Of a stretch of DNA of 64,000 bases, positions 1-12,040 are shown piece after piece. The translations under genes were made by a program, and so were the position numbers. The notes below the pieces were generated by a model. The model was not told the origin of the DNA, ran no database searches, and saw nothing but the letters and a program-made list of their open reading frames with translations. How positions within the stretch are numbered: position 1 is the stretch's first letter; each line of letters opens with the position of its first letter. This stretch comes from Planococcus citri (Eukaryota; Arthropoda; Insecta; Hemiptera; Pseudococcidae), in contig NC_088678.1 of assembly GCF_950023065.1 (NCBI RefSeq), positions 12,142,580-12,206,579 on the forward strand. The letters are read 5' to 3'.

Positions 1-982
1 TTATCTGTTTTTTTTTATTGAAGTCATTTTGCCCCTTCAATTTTCAAGATAGGCAACTTGTTTATCTTACGTTTTTTTTACTCCCACCCAGTTATTTAAA
101 TCCAAATCTGAAGTTTGTACCACCACTCCCCAATCACCCTGTTAGTTCAATTGGCATTTTGTGTTTGAATTCGAAAAAGAGTTCCAAGTTCAAACATTTT
201 GAAGAACTGGTAATTTTTTATTTTATTTTTCCACAATTTAAAGTACTCTCCCTCCCCTCCACAGTTTCCAAAGTAAGTATTTTTCATAAAAACTGAATAT
301 TAAGATGAATAAGTTGAACCTACCCTATTGAGTTAATTTTATACATGGGCAAAGTATCATTTGGAATATTGGCCTTTATCGCCTCCTGTTGATAATATTG
401 ACATTGAAAAAAAAAAAACTTATACAAAAAAAACAACAATCACATTAAAATGTACCTGATAACTTACAATTTGTTTCATTTTAATCGTTTACCATAATTA
501 TGTTCAGTACCTATACTCGTTCTTCTTCTACACAAGTTTACTTTATATGGGTAGATTTGCATATTTTTAATCATTAGTGTTATCAAAACAAACATTATTC
601 ACGTACGTAAATAAATACTCGTAGGTACCTAGTCAATATTAATGATTTTTTGTGCCATACTAGATTCTTGTTCTATGTATACCTACTTGTATATTGGACA
701 TAGAACTGTAAATATGTATACGTGTGATATTAGGTATTTCATATTGATGAATCATGTCGTTTATATCAAATCTGAAGTGTAAAGTAATTTGTAATATGGA
801 AATTTTATCACTACAGAGCTAAATGTGATTTCGTTAGTTATGGTTTCGTATACAGAGATATCATGAGTAAGCTTCATTACAAACGTACAAGCATAGTGTA
901 GTGGCCGGTATCATTTCAAACTCGGTTATTTCTTGGTTTTTGTTTTTATAGATTTTATAAATTGAAAAATATTTGTTGAAAA
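1..982. other. Intergenic, no gene seen
   Basis: AT-rich sequence upstream of the first tetraspan gene. I see no reading frame with family features, no RNA gene and no clear transposon ends. It presumably holds the promoter of the gene that starts at 983, but I could not place a convincing TATA and initiator pair. Confidence 0.5.
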
Positions 983-2099
983 ATGTTGTTTTGCTGTAGT
1001 ACAAATTTGCGGGTATTGAGACCGTACAGTTACATAGCGTTGATTATTACATTGGTGAGTTGAGTTGTTTTATTTAATTGATTTTTCAACGAATTGATAA
1101 TGATTACAGAAAAGTCCTCTGATAACGTAGCGATACCTACTTGATAAAATTATTTATAGGCAAACCTATCTATGTACCTATTTACGTGCTTTATTGTAGT
1201 TGTACATAAATGTTCATGCTCTTTGTGTTTTTTTCAGCTTTTCCATATTTTTGAGATCGTTGAACTTGGGCAGAGCTTCGGAAGTAAGTACCTACCACAT
1301 AGTTTGTACTATGCAAAAAATAAGTTTTAAAAATTTGCTATCATTATAAGTAAGATAGGAAAAAGTAAGAAATTGATTCTTATGATCTCGAAATTGAATA
1401 AAAATTGTCATTTTGTTTTAGTTCTGTATTGAAATGAATTCATAACATGGGTACCTACTACAAAGTAGAGTTATGTAGATTTGGTGTATGCAAAATAGGC
1501 TATAGTAATAATTTTGATCTCGTATCTATTGCAGGAGAAAAATGGACAATTATTTTACTCTTATGTCATATGATGGTGGCATTTTCCACTATACCTGCAT
1601 TCAGAGGAGTTCTTACGGTAGGTACCTATATCAACTTTTTCACAACAAGGATATCTGCACTTTGATGTAAATTATAAACAGCTTGTAATTCGTGAATAAT
1701 TTTCTCAATTTTTTATTTATTTTTTTTTCACTGCAGAAAGAAGATAAACCTTTGATAACACATTTAGTACTCGCAGTATTCGGATTTTTCCCAATCATCG
1801 TTGATATCATCTTGGTTTTAGCCAACAATGTAAAAATATTCTCGTTTGATGCGTCATTTATTGAAAAAATATACGGAGCAGAAGATACTAGACTTATCAT
1901 AGCACTTATTTTGATATTGCTGCTTGGTAAGCTGTGATATAATTTTTTTCCCTTCAATTTATTAGGTATTATTCATCGCAGCTAGCTAATTTTTAAACTA
2001 TTTTCAGTTATAAAATCTGACTTTACCGTGGCCATTTATAATTACTTTCATGAATTACGAAGAAGTAATCCCACGTCGACGAATTATACTCGTTTGTAA
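983..2099 (+). CDS. Tetraspan membrane protein, array member 1 (160 aa)
   Basis: Five coding exons: 983-1054, 1238-1283, 1535-1617, 1737-1926, 2008-2099, all with GT-AG introns and phases 0-1-0-1; the total is 483 bases with stop. The predicted protein has four hydrophobic helices (about residues 15-33, 43-60, 73-92 and 118-140), a cysteine pair next to the start (MLFCC) and a basic, Ser/Thr-rich tail. The layout (short Cys-bearing N-terminus, helix 1 across exons 1-2, helix 3 right after a KED turn, helix 4 across exons 4-5) is that of small insect tetraspan proteins of the LAPTM4-like/DUF7027-like type, which sit in endosomal or lysosomal membranes. Membrane topology is strongly supported by sequence; the family name is inference and the substrate or partner is unknown. 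The other six members lie downstream in the same orientation. Confidence 0.7.
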
Positions 2100-2574
2100 A
2101 CCAACGATACATTGTAATATTTTTTTATCATCATTGTTAGCTGCTTATACCGTGCACTGAAACGATTGTGGTATGATTTTGTGTTCCTAGAATTGTATCT
2201 GCTATTTATTTTTTTTTACCAGACGTGAGACATTGAATTATAATTAGACCTGTAACTTTTTTGTACCGATTTGTGATACGTACAATTTTCTATAAATTGA
2301 AATAGGTACAAGTAGATATGTATTAGGTGCCTATACTTACTGTAAATAATTGTAATGTTTTTAATGTGATATTACGTGCAAAAAATCTCTTTTCTACATC
2401 TAATTTTATACATGCTTGTGATATGTACAAGATTGTATCTATGTTGTATCATGATTACGCCGAATGTGTTTCTGAATTTGCAATTTATTTTTAAATCTCC
2501 TCTTTTTACTATTTATTTAATTCATCATAGGTACCTATCTAATGAGGTATTTGTTTAATTTCATCTTACTCGTA

Positions 2575-2758
2575 CAGGGTGCCCAGAAATATCGAGAACC
2601 CCTAAAAAAGTTTTCTCTCTAATGTTTCGGTTGATCACACTGAATGATAATAATGATAGCACATGATTGGTTGTTATAGACTATGGTGATAACATTGCAC
2701 CAATCATATGCATCTATTTCACGTTGCCAACCTATATTTTTAATTTCTGGGCACCCTG
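2575..2758. mobile_element. 184-bp MITE with TA target duplication
   Basis: The two ends are inverted copies of CAGGGTGCCCAGAAAT and are flanked on both sides by TA (2573-2574 and 2759-2760). Size, lack of coding capacity and the TA duplication fit a non-autonomous Tc1/mariner-type element. A half-copy of the same end (ggcaccctgtag) appears near 49405. Confidence 0.7.
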
Positions 2759-3224
2759 TATGTGTACTACGCTACCGAATTTTTAAAGAAATTTCCAATC
2801 AGGGCTTTTCAGTTTTTTTAAATTTTTTTTTTTTTTACTATCATATTCCAATTTGAATTCTTTATCTACTTGAATTATGAAAATTGCCCTCAAATCAAAT
2901 CAATGATTCGTCCACTTTTCAACCTTCTTACCCCCCCCCCTTTGCCCTTCCACCCACCTGGTCACTTATAATCGCCGAAGCACATTCGGATCTGATCATT
3001 ACGGAGAAGGTGAGATCTGCGAACTAACTCGACAAAGTATTTTATTTGACACCCACTTCTGCTGAATCTTTGAAAAAATTCGATAATTATTATTCATTTG
3101 GTATCTCCAGCGCCACCTATACCAGGGAAGTGGGCAAGTCGAACAGTTTGCCTCGATATCCTGCATTTTTTTAAAGTTTGTGAAATGCAATCGTCATTTT
3201 TGAAAATAAGATGAAGAGGAACTT

Positions 3225-4110
3225 CCTTGAACCAACCTGCAGTTGACTTAATAGCGTGTTTAAATTGGATTGCAGCGTGAGTTTCCACAATCCAACTTCA
3301 TTTGTCATTTTGATGAAATTTTGTGGAAATTTCAAGTTTCAAAAATGTTCTGGAGGCTCCAGAACTGCTCAAAACGGGTTGAAATTGTTTCCAATCGATT
3401 TGGCAGGTCGAAAATAAGGTATGTCCCAAATTTCAGCTTTATAGCTCAATTTGGTAAAATTTTGATTTTTTTCTCATTTTTGGCCCAAATTTGATTTTCA
3501 AAAATTCACCAAAAATCGAAAAATATGTATATTCCAACTGAACTGACCATCCTTATAGGAAATTTGACGTAGAATAATTTTAGTTCAATCACTTTTTTCC
3601 CTCCGAGCCTTCATTTCGACCATATAGCCGAAAAACGTAGATTGACAAAGGTTAATGACCTTTTGCGGGGGTAGCAGACAAGTTGCAGTGTGCAACATTG
3701 GTCAAAATATTTTCGAGTTTACCGTGAATTGAGTTCACGTTTTAAATTGCTGATTTTCATTTTTTAAAACTATTTTCATGAAATTGACAACTTTACCCCT
3801 CCTCAGTAAGGGTGAAATCGCCATTTTGGGAAAAGCTGGACTGGTCATGCTGATAGGAAATTTAGCGTAGAACAATTTTTGTTCGAACATTTTTCCTTTC
3901 GGACCCTTCATTTTGGCGATACAGCCGAAAAACCTGTATCGGCAAAGGTTAATGACCTCTTGCGGGGGTAGCCGGCAAGTGGGAGGGTGCAACTTTTGAT
4001 GGGTTGTTTTAGAGACCAATCTGAACAAATAATGTGACATTCAGCTTGCCTCTAATTTTTTCGAGGTTCAACTAAAAATTTTGCTAAAATGACTGGACTA
4101 TAAGGTTCAT
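3225..4110 (+). repeat. Dispersed repeat, copy 1 (inverted relative to 47735-48610)
   Basis: This stretch matches 47735-48610 on the opposite strand from end to end, including the shared blocks 'ctggaggctccagaactgct' (3350 region) and the 'gcgggggtag' blocks near 3665 and 3965. Inside each copy a unit of about 300 bases is present twice (around 3590-3740 and 3890-4010). Short open frames here are by-products of the repeat, not genes. The family also resembles the fold-back at 53812-55051. I see no terminal signature that assigns it to a transposon class. Confidence 0.75.
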
Positions 4111-4196
4111 TCCTGGTCAATTCGTTCAAGAAGTGGTAAGGGGGTCTGCGATTTTTTTGAAATTTTTCCAGTAAAAGTACCTTTTGAAGGGATGAC

Positions 4197-5396
4197 TAAT
4201 GGCGCGAATCGAAGCCCTCTAGCCTTTTTTTAAAGGCTGCTAGGGAGTGTCAAAGTTTTCGGTGAACTTGAAATATCATCTATTTCAGCAGTGGATTACT
4301 GGATAACCACGAAACCTACTGAAATGGAACTTTTTCTAATAGTTAGAGGTTTTGAAAAGCTTTTTGGTGATATCATAAAAATCAGTGTTGCCACTTTTTT
4401 CGTACGAAAAACTTGCTTGAAAAGTTTCAAAACGTACTGAAAAAAATATATTATGGACAATTTTTCATGCTGAACAAACGTATTAAAGAATGGGGGTGGA
4501 ATTATTTGGTGAAGTTGATTTGAAAAAATTAAAAGTTTCCAAGAAATGTGATTATTTGGTTTAAAACATGAAAAAAAATTTTGATTGGTGAAGTTGACCC
4601 ATTTGACCCCAATTTTCACGTATCCGTTGAGAAAGTTTGAAAACCCCCTTTCACTCGATGAAATGAACGAACTAATCACAAAAAATCTAAATTCTGAGTG
4701 AATTGAAAAAATAAACGAATTTTCATTTTTTTTTTTTTGCTATGAGTGTAATTTTTATCAACTTTTTCATGAAATACGCCAGAAAGAGGTCAAAATAAGA
4801 CAACTGAATAAATTTAAACTTTTTTAAATGTTTGGAATTGAAAATTGAATTTTTTCGAATTTTGATTTTTTTGTGATGCATATTTCATCGAGTGAAAAAA
4901 GGGTTTCAACTTTTTCAACGGATACGTAAAAATAGGGGCCAAATGGGTCAACTTCGCCAATAAAAACTTTTCTTAATGTTTTAAATGACAAAAAAAAACC
5001 ATTTTTTTCGCAAACTTTTAATTTTTTAAAATCGACTTCACGAAATAATGCCATCCCAGTTTTTTTAATACGGTTGTTCAGCATGAAAGGTTGTCCATAA
5101 TGTATTTTTTTCAGAATTTTTGAGAGTCGAAACGATATGAAAACTGCGTTTTGAAACGTTTCGAGCTAATTTTTCGTACAAAAAAAAGTGGCAACACTGA
5201 TTTTTATGATATCACCAAAAAACCTTTCAAAACCCCTTACTATTGGAAAACGTTCCATTTATTTGGTAGGTATTATCGCGGTTATCGAGTAATCCACTGC
5301 TGAATTGGATGATATTTTGAGTTCACTCATGAAAACTTTGGCACCTCCTATAGCACCCGTTAATAACGGGCTAGAGAACTGCGTTTTGCACCATTA
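4197..5396. repeat. Large fold-back repeat
   Basis: Two imperfect inverted arms (about 4197-4740 and 4840-5396) are separated by a short AT-rich loop. Matching landmarks are 'atatcataaaaatcagtgtt' at about 4370 against its complement at about 5195, and 'cagcagtggattact' at about 4289 against its complement at about 5290. The outer ends both read taatgg(c/t)gc inwards. There is no credible coding potential. This is probably a non-autonomous fold-back DNA transposon. Confidence 0.65.
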
Positions 5397-5502
5397 ATTA
5401 CCTCTTGGGAAGATCTTTTCGAAGGAAAAATGTTTAAAAAATCGCCGACCCTTCCACCACCACTTCTTGGTCGAATTGACGTGGAATGACCCAAGAGATA
5501 AA

Positions 5503-5533
<31 letters not shown>

Positions 5534-5829
5534 AACTTGACTTTGAAAAAAAAAATGAAAACTTCCACGTAAATATAATTAAAAATATGATAGGAGAGTG
5601 GTCCATGTAAGTGCATTCTGTTGAAATAGATAAAGTCTTTATATTGAATGATGAGTCATCGGTAGTCGGTTTGACGTTCGAGTCATCGGTAGTCGGTTTG
5701 ACGTTCGACTCATCTGTTCGATTCGATAACGTGTAGGTATTTTTCACATCCTGTCATATTCGTTGCAATATTGAAATACTTGATTATTTTTTTGCATTCA
5801 TCGTTGAAGAACAAAAATTACCAGCAGAA
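5397..5829. repeat. Intergenic with (CA)n and a 28-bp tandem duplication
   Basis: A CA dinucleotide run lies at about 5503-5530. At 5656-5713 a 28-base unit (containing catcggtagtcggtttgacg) is present twice in tandem. This lies directly upstream of the gene starting at 5830 and may overlap its promoter. Confidence 0.7.
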
Positions 5830-8415
5830 ATGGCTCTAGAAGATTTTTTTTGCAATCCATATTCTTTGAAATATGGTCCTTACTTTACTTTGATTCTAAA
5901 CTTGGTAAGTAAAAGTGAATAAATTATTAACTTTTATGAAGTTTTAGAAATTTTTCGAGAAAAAATAGATTAGTTCTCAATCTCATCTGTGAATATGAAT
6001 TTTACATTTCAGATTCTTGGAGTCACTTTTTTTGTCGCTGAAATTGTATCCTTGAAAGGTAAAATTTTCGTAATTTTAATCAAGTTACCAATACCTATAC
6101 ATTAGGGAGGTGCATGAACTTGACTCCCACAGAATGATGTGCTTCGTATAAATATATAGATACATAGACTGATCATAGGAGTTATTTAGCCTTAATATAT
6201 GTACCTGTTGTTTGAAAATTATCAAATGTGAAAATTATTTCAAGTATGATAATTGATGTGGTGTACCTAACATTTTTCAATTTCAGGAAACTTTACGTTT
6301 ACTTCAGTAGCAGTATTAGTATTTGTACTTCTTAGAACAGTTTCAAGTGTAATGGGGCTTGTGGGAATTGAAATGGTAAGTACTTACGTAATGTGAATAT
6401 TTTTTTATTTTACGTATAGGCATCGTACGTATGTACCTCATAGGTATAGGTACCTACTCAATTACTCAGTCTGAAAATGTTTTCCTACTAACCCAATTTC
6501 ATGGAGACCTTCACTTCGAATTGAAAATTACCTACTCAGAAATTTTTTTATCCTGGAAAAGACTGTGTAGGTACATTGTTGAAGGTCTGCATGTTTGGTA
6601 AAAATTTTCTAATATTTTCACAATTCATATCCTCAAATAGGTAGGTTAGGTATGTACATTAATCCAACTTTTACAACACCTACTCATCTGAAATAATGTA
6701 ACAATCTAATATATGTAATAATTATGTGTATGAATTTATGTTCTACAGATTAGGGCGAACCTTCTGGCTCCTATTCTTTTCCTGGAAATTATCTACATCG
6801 TCGTATCAGGTGTTGTGTTCATTTTGTTCCTTTTCTCGGGTAAATTTTCTTTATCGGTGATACTTGATGATTTTGCGAGTCAACATCATGGTGCCTTTGT
6901 AATTCTGTTTCTTATGGGTCTAGGTAAGTGATTACCTATTATTATTATTATTATTATTACCTACTATTTTGTTGAGTGAGCGATTCGTAGATTGTATCAA
7001 GTAGGTACTTACTACTTAGTTAATACCTACTTCACAATAAAGTTGAAAAAAATATATAATCACAATGGCAGATTTTTAGAATTTTTAAAAACTAGCCAAA
7101 TAGGTATTCAGAAATGTAGACAGGTACTCAATTTTCTAAAATTTTGGTCTCGTAAATTTCAAGAAGTGCTCCCTAGAGTATCTCAAACCCTAGATATGTA
7201 ACATTAAAGTGGATCGCAAAAGAAACAATATCGGAGGATTTTGACCAAATTCAATTGAAACTTTCATTTTGAGTTGCAAATCACTTGGAAAAATTATGAG
7301 CTCCAGAGTGCTCTTGTAGGAGAGAAATTGGTCCTCAAAGAGAGGAAATTTTCAAAAGAATCGTGTTTTTTTCACTCTAACTCTTTCACAACTGTTTTGA
7401 TCAAAATGACCCAGCTTCAAAAGATAGTATTTGCGCCACTTTGAGGGTTCCATTGATCAGTTGGAAATTTTTAAATTGCTTATTTTTGGGTACCTACCTC
7501 AGTTAAGTAATTTGTGTTTTAATCTTCTTTTTTTTTTCAAAATGTCGAAAGATATCAATTATTATTTCCGAAACGGGGAGAATACTTTGGAATGAAATGG
7601 TGCCAACTTTTTGGTAATTTGGTACGAATTTCAGAAAATTGAGATAAATATCTAGAAACTTTATCAAACTTTTTCGGTCTATTGAAGCTTACCACTGAAT
7701 TTGGTCAAAATGCTTTTTTTCTAGATCCACTTCGTAGGTATTCGTACATAGGTACTCTCTAAATTTAAAGCAGTCAAATTTCACTGCTTAGCAGTCACGA
7801 CATTTTGCCTTTTTAAACCAGTAGTTTTTTTTACTGCAAAACAGTGAAAAAAACTACTGCTTTAAAAAGGCAAAATGTCGTGACTGCTAAGCAGTGAAAT
7901 TGACTGTTTCAAATTTAGGGAGTATACATTTGAAAAAAATTGTTCAAGAAATTGGTGGAGTTGAAAAATTCAACGTGAAAAACTGCATTATTTTTTCCAA
8001 TTATTTTGTCAAGGAGAGGCGATAAATTGCATGTAAGATCAAAAAAACATCTTCACTGATGCCTCTGAAAATTCAACTTTGAATCATGGGGCAAAATCAG
8101 ATGCATTTTAATTATCCTTCTAAAGTATGTACCTACCTTATAGCTTTTGAGACACTCTATGTAATTTTTTTGAATTTCTTCAATTTACTTATGTATTGGA
8201 GATTTTAAAGGTAGGTAATAGGTATCTTAAAATAGACTAACTCACTTATACTTACCTAATGGCACATTTTTGTTTATGTTACAGGACTTTCCATCTATTC
8301 TTTTATCATATTGGTTATTGTACATGCGTTTGGAGACAAAATGTGCATGATTTTCGGCCGCGTATGCAATAGAAAATCTGCTTCTAGTACAGATGTGCCT
8401 TTTTCAGCAAAGTAA
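5830..8415 (+). CDS. Tetraspan membrane protein, array member 2 (171 aa)
   Basis: Exons 5830-5904, 6013-6058, 6287-6375, 6749-6923 and 8285-8415, phases 0-1-0-1, 516 bases including the stop. Four hydrophobic helices are visible: exon 1-2 (YFTLILNLILGVTFFVAEIV), exon 3 (SVAVLVFVLLRTV), start of exon 4 (LLAPILFLEIIYIVVSGVV) and exon 4-5 (FVILFLMGLGLSIYSFIILV). The N-terminus is short (MALEDFFCNPYS) and the tail is Lys/Ser-rich. Same exon plan as the other six members, though alignable identity is low. The last intron is much longer than the rest and carries a hairpin MITE (7755-7922). Family assignment as LAPTM4-like/DUF7027-like is inference; no enzymatic motif is visible. Confidence 0.72.
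7755..7922. mobile_element. 168-bp hairpin MITE in intron
   Basis: The whole element folds on itself: the left arm with cagtcaaatttcactgctta is mirrored by the right arm with taagcagtgaaattgactg, with a loop of only a few bases. Ends CTCTCTAAATTT and AAATTTAGGGAG are flanked by TA on both sides (7753-7754, 7923-7924). It lies in intron 4 of the tetraspan gene at 5830, so it is transcribed with it and could form a perfect RNA hairpin. Confidence 0.75.
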
Positions 8416-8850
8416 TTTTGATGAAATGAAAAGTGAAAAGTTCATTGAAAAGTGTGAAAAGTAAATTGTGTGAGTTCCATTTTAAAGCTCTCTATAAAAG
8501 CTTCAAATTGATGTAAGTATGTTTTGCCAATCTGAAACACACAAAAAAACAAAATCATTTTTTTCACCTACTTAATCGAGTAGTGGTAGTTTTGGGCCTT
8601 TCTAGAGCCTCTAACATTTTTAAGTTTTTCAGTTTTGAAAAAAATGTTATGAAAAATATCAAAAATGGGTGCTGAATTGCCAAGGTGGAGGAGTGGAGAG
8701 AGTGAAACTTGATATTTGCATTATCAATGAGGTCAGTGATCTCTGATGAGTAAATTGATTGGTCACTCGCTTTTTTTTTTTTTTTTAGTAAAAACTAAAA
8801 AGTGAAATGAAAAGTAGGAACTTTTCTTTTCAACTTTTCATTGAAAGAAA

Positions 8851-9806
8851 AGTAGAGGAAAAGGTACAATTATGGACCCAGGTACAAATATGGACCCCCC
8901 ATGGTTTAGTGTACAACCACTAGCGCTATGGTCATGCTGGGTACTAAAAATTACACTAGTAGTGTAGTATCGATGATCCATGTACTTATTTCGGATCCAT
9001 GCAAACTTGGGTGTCTCTCACCAGCAATTGTTTTTTTTGCGCATTATTTTCTTCCCAATGGAAAATTTTACAAGTTTTTCATTCAGTAATTTATCAACTT
9101 CAAATAAAGTTTGGAAAAAAAATTATTAGGGAAGTAAGTAGCTTAGCTTACAATGTGTACTTTCAAAATATACTTTCATATTTGTCTGTACTTCAACTGA
9201 TTTTCATAATTTTTCTCATTTTTCATAAACTGCGCCGATTTTTTTCATGGGTATAAATATGGACCCCTAAATTTTTTTACCTAATTTTGATTCAATATTT
9301 TTTAGAATGTCGAGAAAAGTGTTACTAACAAAGAAGACAAGTCCAAAGTGTCGAAAATGGAACCATGATTTTTTGATTTTTCATAAACTTAGCCAACTTT
9401 TTGCATGGGTATAAATATGGACCTCTAAATTTTTTTCATCTAATTTTGATTCAATGGTTTTTAGAATACCGAGAAAAGTTTTATTAATAAAGAAGACAAG
9501 TCCAAAGCATCAAAAAACATCTTTAAATAAATTTTTGTTCCACTTTCTGAAATTTTTATTCTTTTCTTGAGGGGGTCCATATTTGTACCCGAGTCCATAT
9601 TTGTACCTTTTTACGTCACTTTTCTAAATTTTAAATTTCTCCATGAGTTTTCAAAAAAAAAAAAAAATTCTTACACAATATACTAGAGTCTTTGGCCTTT
9701 CAAATGGTAGGTATATTCGAAAAAAAATTTTGATAATTTTTTCTACCCTTTAAAGCCAAAAAGCTAGAGGGGGTCTATATTTGTACCTTCTCCTCTACTT
9801 TTCACT
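8851..9806. mobile_element. Non-autonomous element with ~30-bp inverted ends and internal duplication
   Basis: The left end (agtagaggaaaaggtacaa) is mirrored at the right end (ttgtaccttctcctctact). The block 'gggtataaatatggacc' followed by about 110 similar bases occurs twice inside (9248 and 9409 regions), and further inverted 'ccatatttgtacc' blocks lie at 9585-9617. It carries no coding capacity. The exact ends are uncertain because flanking DNA is itself made of gaaaagt repeats. Confidence 0.55.
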
Positions 9807-10149
9807 TTTCACTTTTCACACTGCACATCTCTAGGCCAGTATAATAATTAGCTTGAGTAAGTTGTTACTTTGTAATTGATAAATAAACGATACAAATAGC
9901 AACTGAAGGAATTCTTATTTCATAAGATAATTATCTCTTGGATGAATGTCTGTGTTGTGTTATGTAAATACACTCAGTGTCCGAAAAGTAGGTAACGAGG
10001 TGGTAAGTCGCCAGGTACCTGCGAAGCTAGTAAAAGCTAGGTACTGCTAGGCCCCAATAGGTAGCTAGCACATGTGACAATCCTGCACTGGAGATGTGCG
10101 TAATGTGCAGGTAAAATCTATCTCCACACATGCTCGACTATTCTATGGT

Positions 10150-10862
10150 AAGTAAGAAGACATTTGTGCACATTTTCCCTTTCGTTTGAAAACGTATAAC
10201 AAGGGACATTTGCGCACACTTAATGAATTTTCATCAGTGGTTCCCAAACGAAAGAATATTTTATTTAAGCGAGCATTAAAATAAAAAAATAAGTTCGTAT
10301 TCGTACTCAGTGACCTCAAAATTGATATATCACTCGACTTTTTCACGATTTTTCAAAATTTTGACTCCTTTTTTTGAGGCACAGAGGGACATTGAGGGGT
10401 TGGACCCAAAAAATAAGTTCATTCATATTCGTTCTCAGGGACCACGAAAACATACCGTTCCATAGTATCACACAACTTTTCAGAATAATTTTTCAAAATT
10501 TTAGTCCCTTTCTTGAGGCACACTCACACAGAGTGGCTTCGAGGCGTTAAAACCAGAAAATGGGTGCATACTATTCGATATACCGCACGTCCAAATTCGT
10601 TTATCAAATAAGTATATGATTCAGTTGTGTGTTACTTGAAAAATCAAGAACCCCCCCCCTCACCAATCCCTGGGGAGGGTTGAAGACCAATCGAAGGTAG
10701 TTTGATTTGTAGTTGGGTGACTAGTTTTGTCAACATTTTGGAAACCCCTGACATAAAATAAACATTGTGCGCAAATGTCCTGTTTTCCAAAAAAATCCAT
10801 TAATCATTTCTTGTCCTATTGTTATACCTAAAACTGTGCGCAAATGTCCTATAGCCTATTTT
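10150..10862. repeat. Sequence bounded by inverted 'gcgcaaatgtcc' motifs
   Basis: Two 'gacatttg(t/c)gcacac' motifs near 10160 and 10205 face two inverted copies 'tgtgcgcaaatgtcct' near 10765 and 10836. This suggests sub-terminal repeats of a non-autonomous DNA transposon of about 700 bases. I cannot fix exact ends or a target duplication. Confidence 0.4.
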
Positions 10863-10933
10863 ATTTTAAGGATCTTATTCAGCAACAAAAGGCTAGAAGA
10901 AGCTCTATGTTATGACAAACTTAAGACTACTGC
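10863..10933 (-). mobile_element. Probable severed 3' tail of a non-LTR element
   Basis: Read on the minus strand, this short segment continues into a taaaataaaata tail. It directly abuts the palindromic element. The other flank of that element (26628 onward) is the 3' end of a non-LTR retrotransposon in the same orientation, so the two pieces probably were continuous before the insertion. This is inference from orientation and the tail-like composition. Confidence 0.35.
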
Positions 10934-11766
10934 AGTAGTTAAGGAGGTACTCTACGATCAGGTGCAAGATATGCAACCCGCAACACACGCAACGTTGGCT
11001 CGCGAGTACAGTACAGGGTGGGTAATGCTGTAGGCGGGGTGAGGAGGGAAACTGGTTCGCGCACACGTGGTGGAATGCTGGCTTAGGTGGCGGGGGTGAG
11101 GGAGGATATTAAATTAATATTGATTGACGAATTAATTAATTAATTAAATTAAAACACTGGTACATATCAATATGATCGATCAATTAATTAAATATTTCAT
11201 TGATTCAGAATAATTATCACAATTGATTTCTTTAATTAAAATATTCATAATCGATTTTGCCAATTACGATTATATGGGAACAAATGGAAATATCAACCCC
11301 CCTCTGCCCCCCCCCCCTTCATATAGATGGACTGATTGATTGATTTCTTCAATTGAAATAATTATCAGTGATTTTAATCGTAGGTATGTACAGGCATTAT
11401 GGATATAGTAAATTAGTACTAGACTTTTTCTATTCTTTTCCATATCCTTCCACCCAAGCATCAATATCTTAAATGCCTACAATATTCAGATGTTTCTAGA
11501 CTGAATAAGAATTCCTTAAAAGACAAGCCTTTGGTCAACAATAGCTACAGACATGTGTCGCCACTTTATACATTAGAAAAAAAGTCATTAATCTTTCTTG
11601 TTCTTCTAGAAATGTGTGATGTAGAAGTACAAAGAAATTCTGTCTTGGAAAGATCTGGAAATGGAAGAAAGTAGAAAGCAGGTATACTTTGAGAACAGGT
11701 TTTCTGTTTCCAAGGGAGGGTATATGGAGAAAGAGCTAGAATGTAAGGGTGAGATTTTAGAATCCA
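10934..11766 (+). repeat. Left terminal non-coding part of the palindromic element
   Basis: This is the outer end of the left arm, mirrored at about 25796-26627. It contains a GC-richer outermost 170 bases, then an AT stretch with repeated attaattaatt words, a C run of 11 and no gene. It would hold the terminal sequences used for protein-primed replication if the element works like other Polintons. Confidence 0.6.
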
Positions 11767-11801
11767 TATAAGAAAGTAGTTGGTCAGTGGAGGTTTCAGT
11801 T
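11767..11801 (+). promoter_or_regulatory. Core promoter of the F-box/PolB unit, left arm
   Basis: A TATA box (tataag at 11767) is followed 31 bases later by an arthropod initiator TCAGTT whose A at 11798 would be +1. This gives a 5' leader of 243 bases before the ATG at 12041. The mirror copy lies at about 25761-25795. Confidence 0.6.
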
Positions 11802-12040
11802 GTTCATTTGTGCATTCGTGATTTTTTCAAAGAGTTTATTCTGCTAGTGCTGTGTGATTCTATACTTTTTCTGTACTGTGTATCTGTGTGTTTATTTTTC
11901 AAATCTTTTGAATGAACATATTTTTCAAAATTGTGTACTGTGTACTGTGTACTGTGGAATAAAGTGAAGTGAATCGTCAAACGTAAATTATTCGCGAACT
12001 GTTTCAATTTTTTTTGTGGTAAATATTTCGCTTTTCAAAA

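Noticed and set aside
5394..5747. Minus-strand open frame of 117 aa
   Set aside because: It is kept open by a CA run (Cys-Val repeats) and a tandem duplication; no family features.
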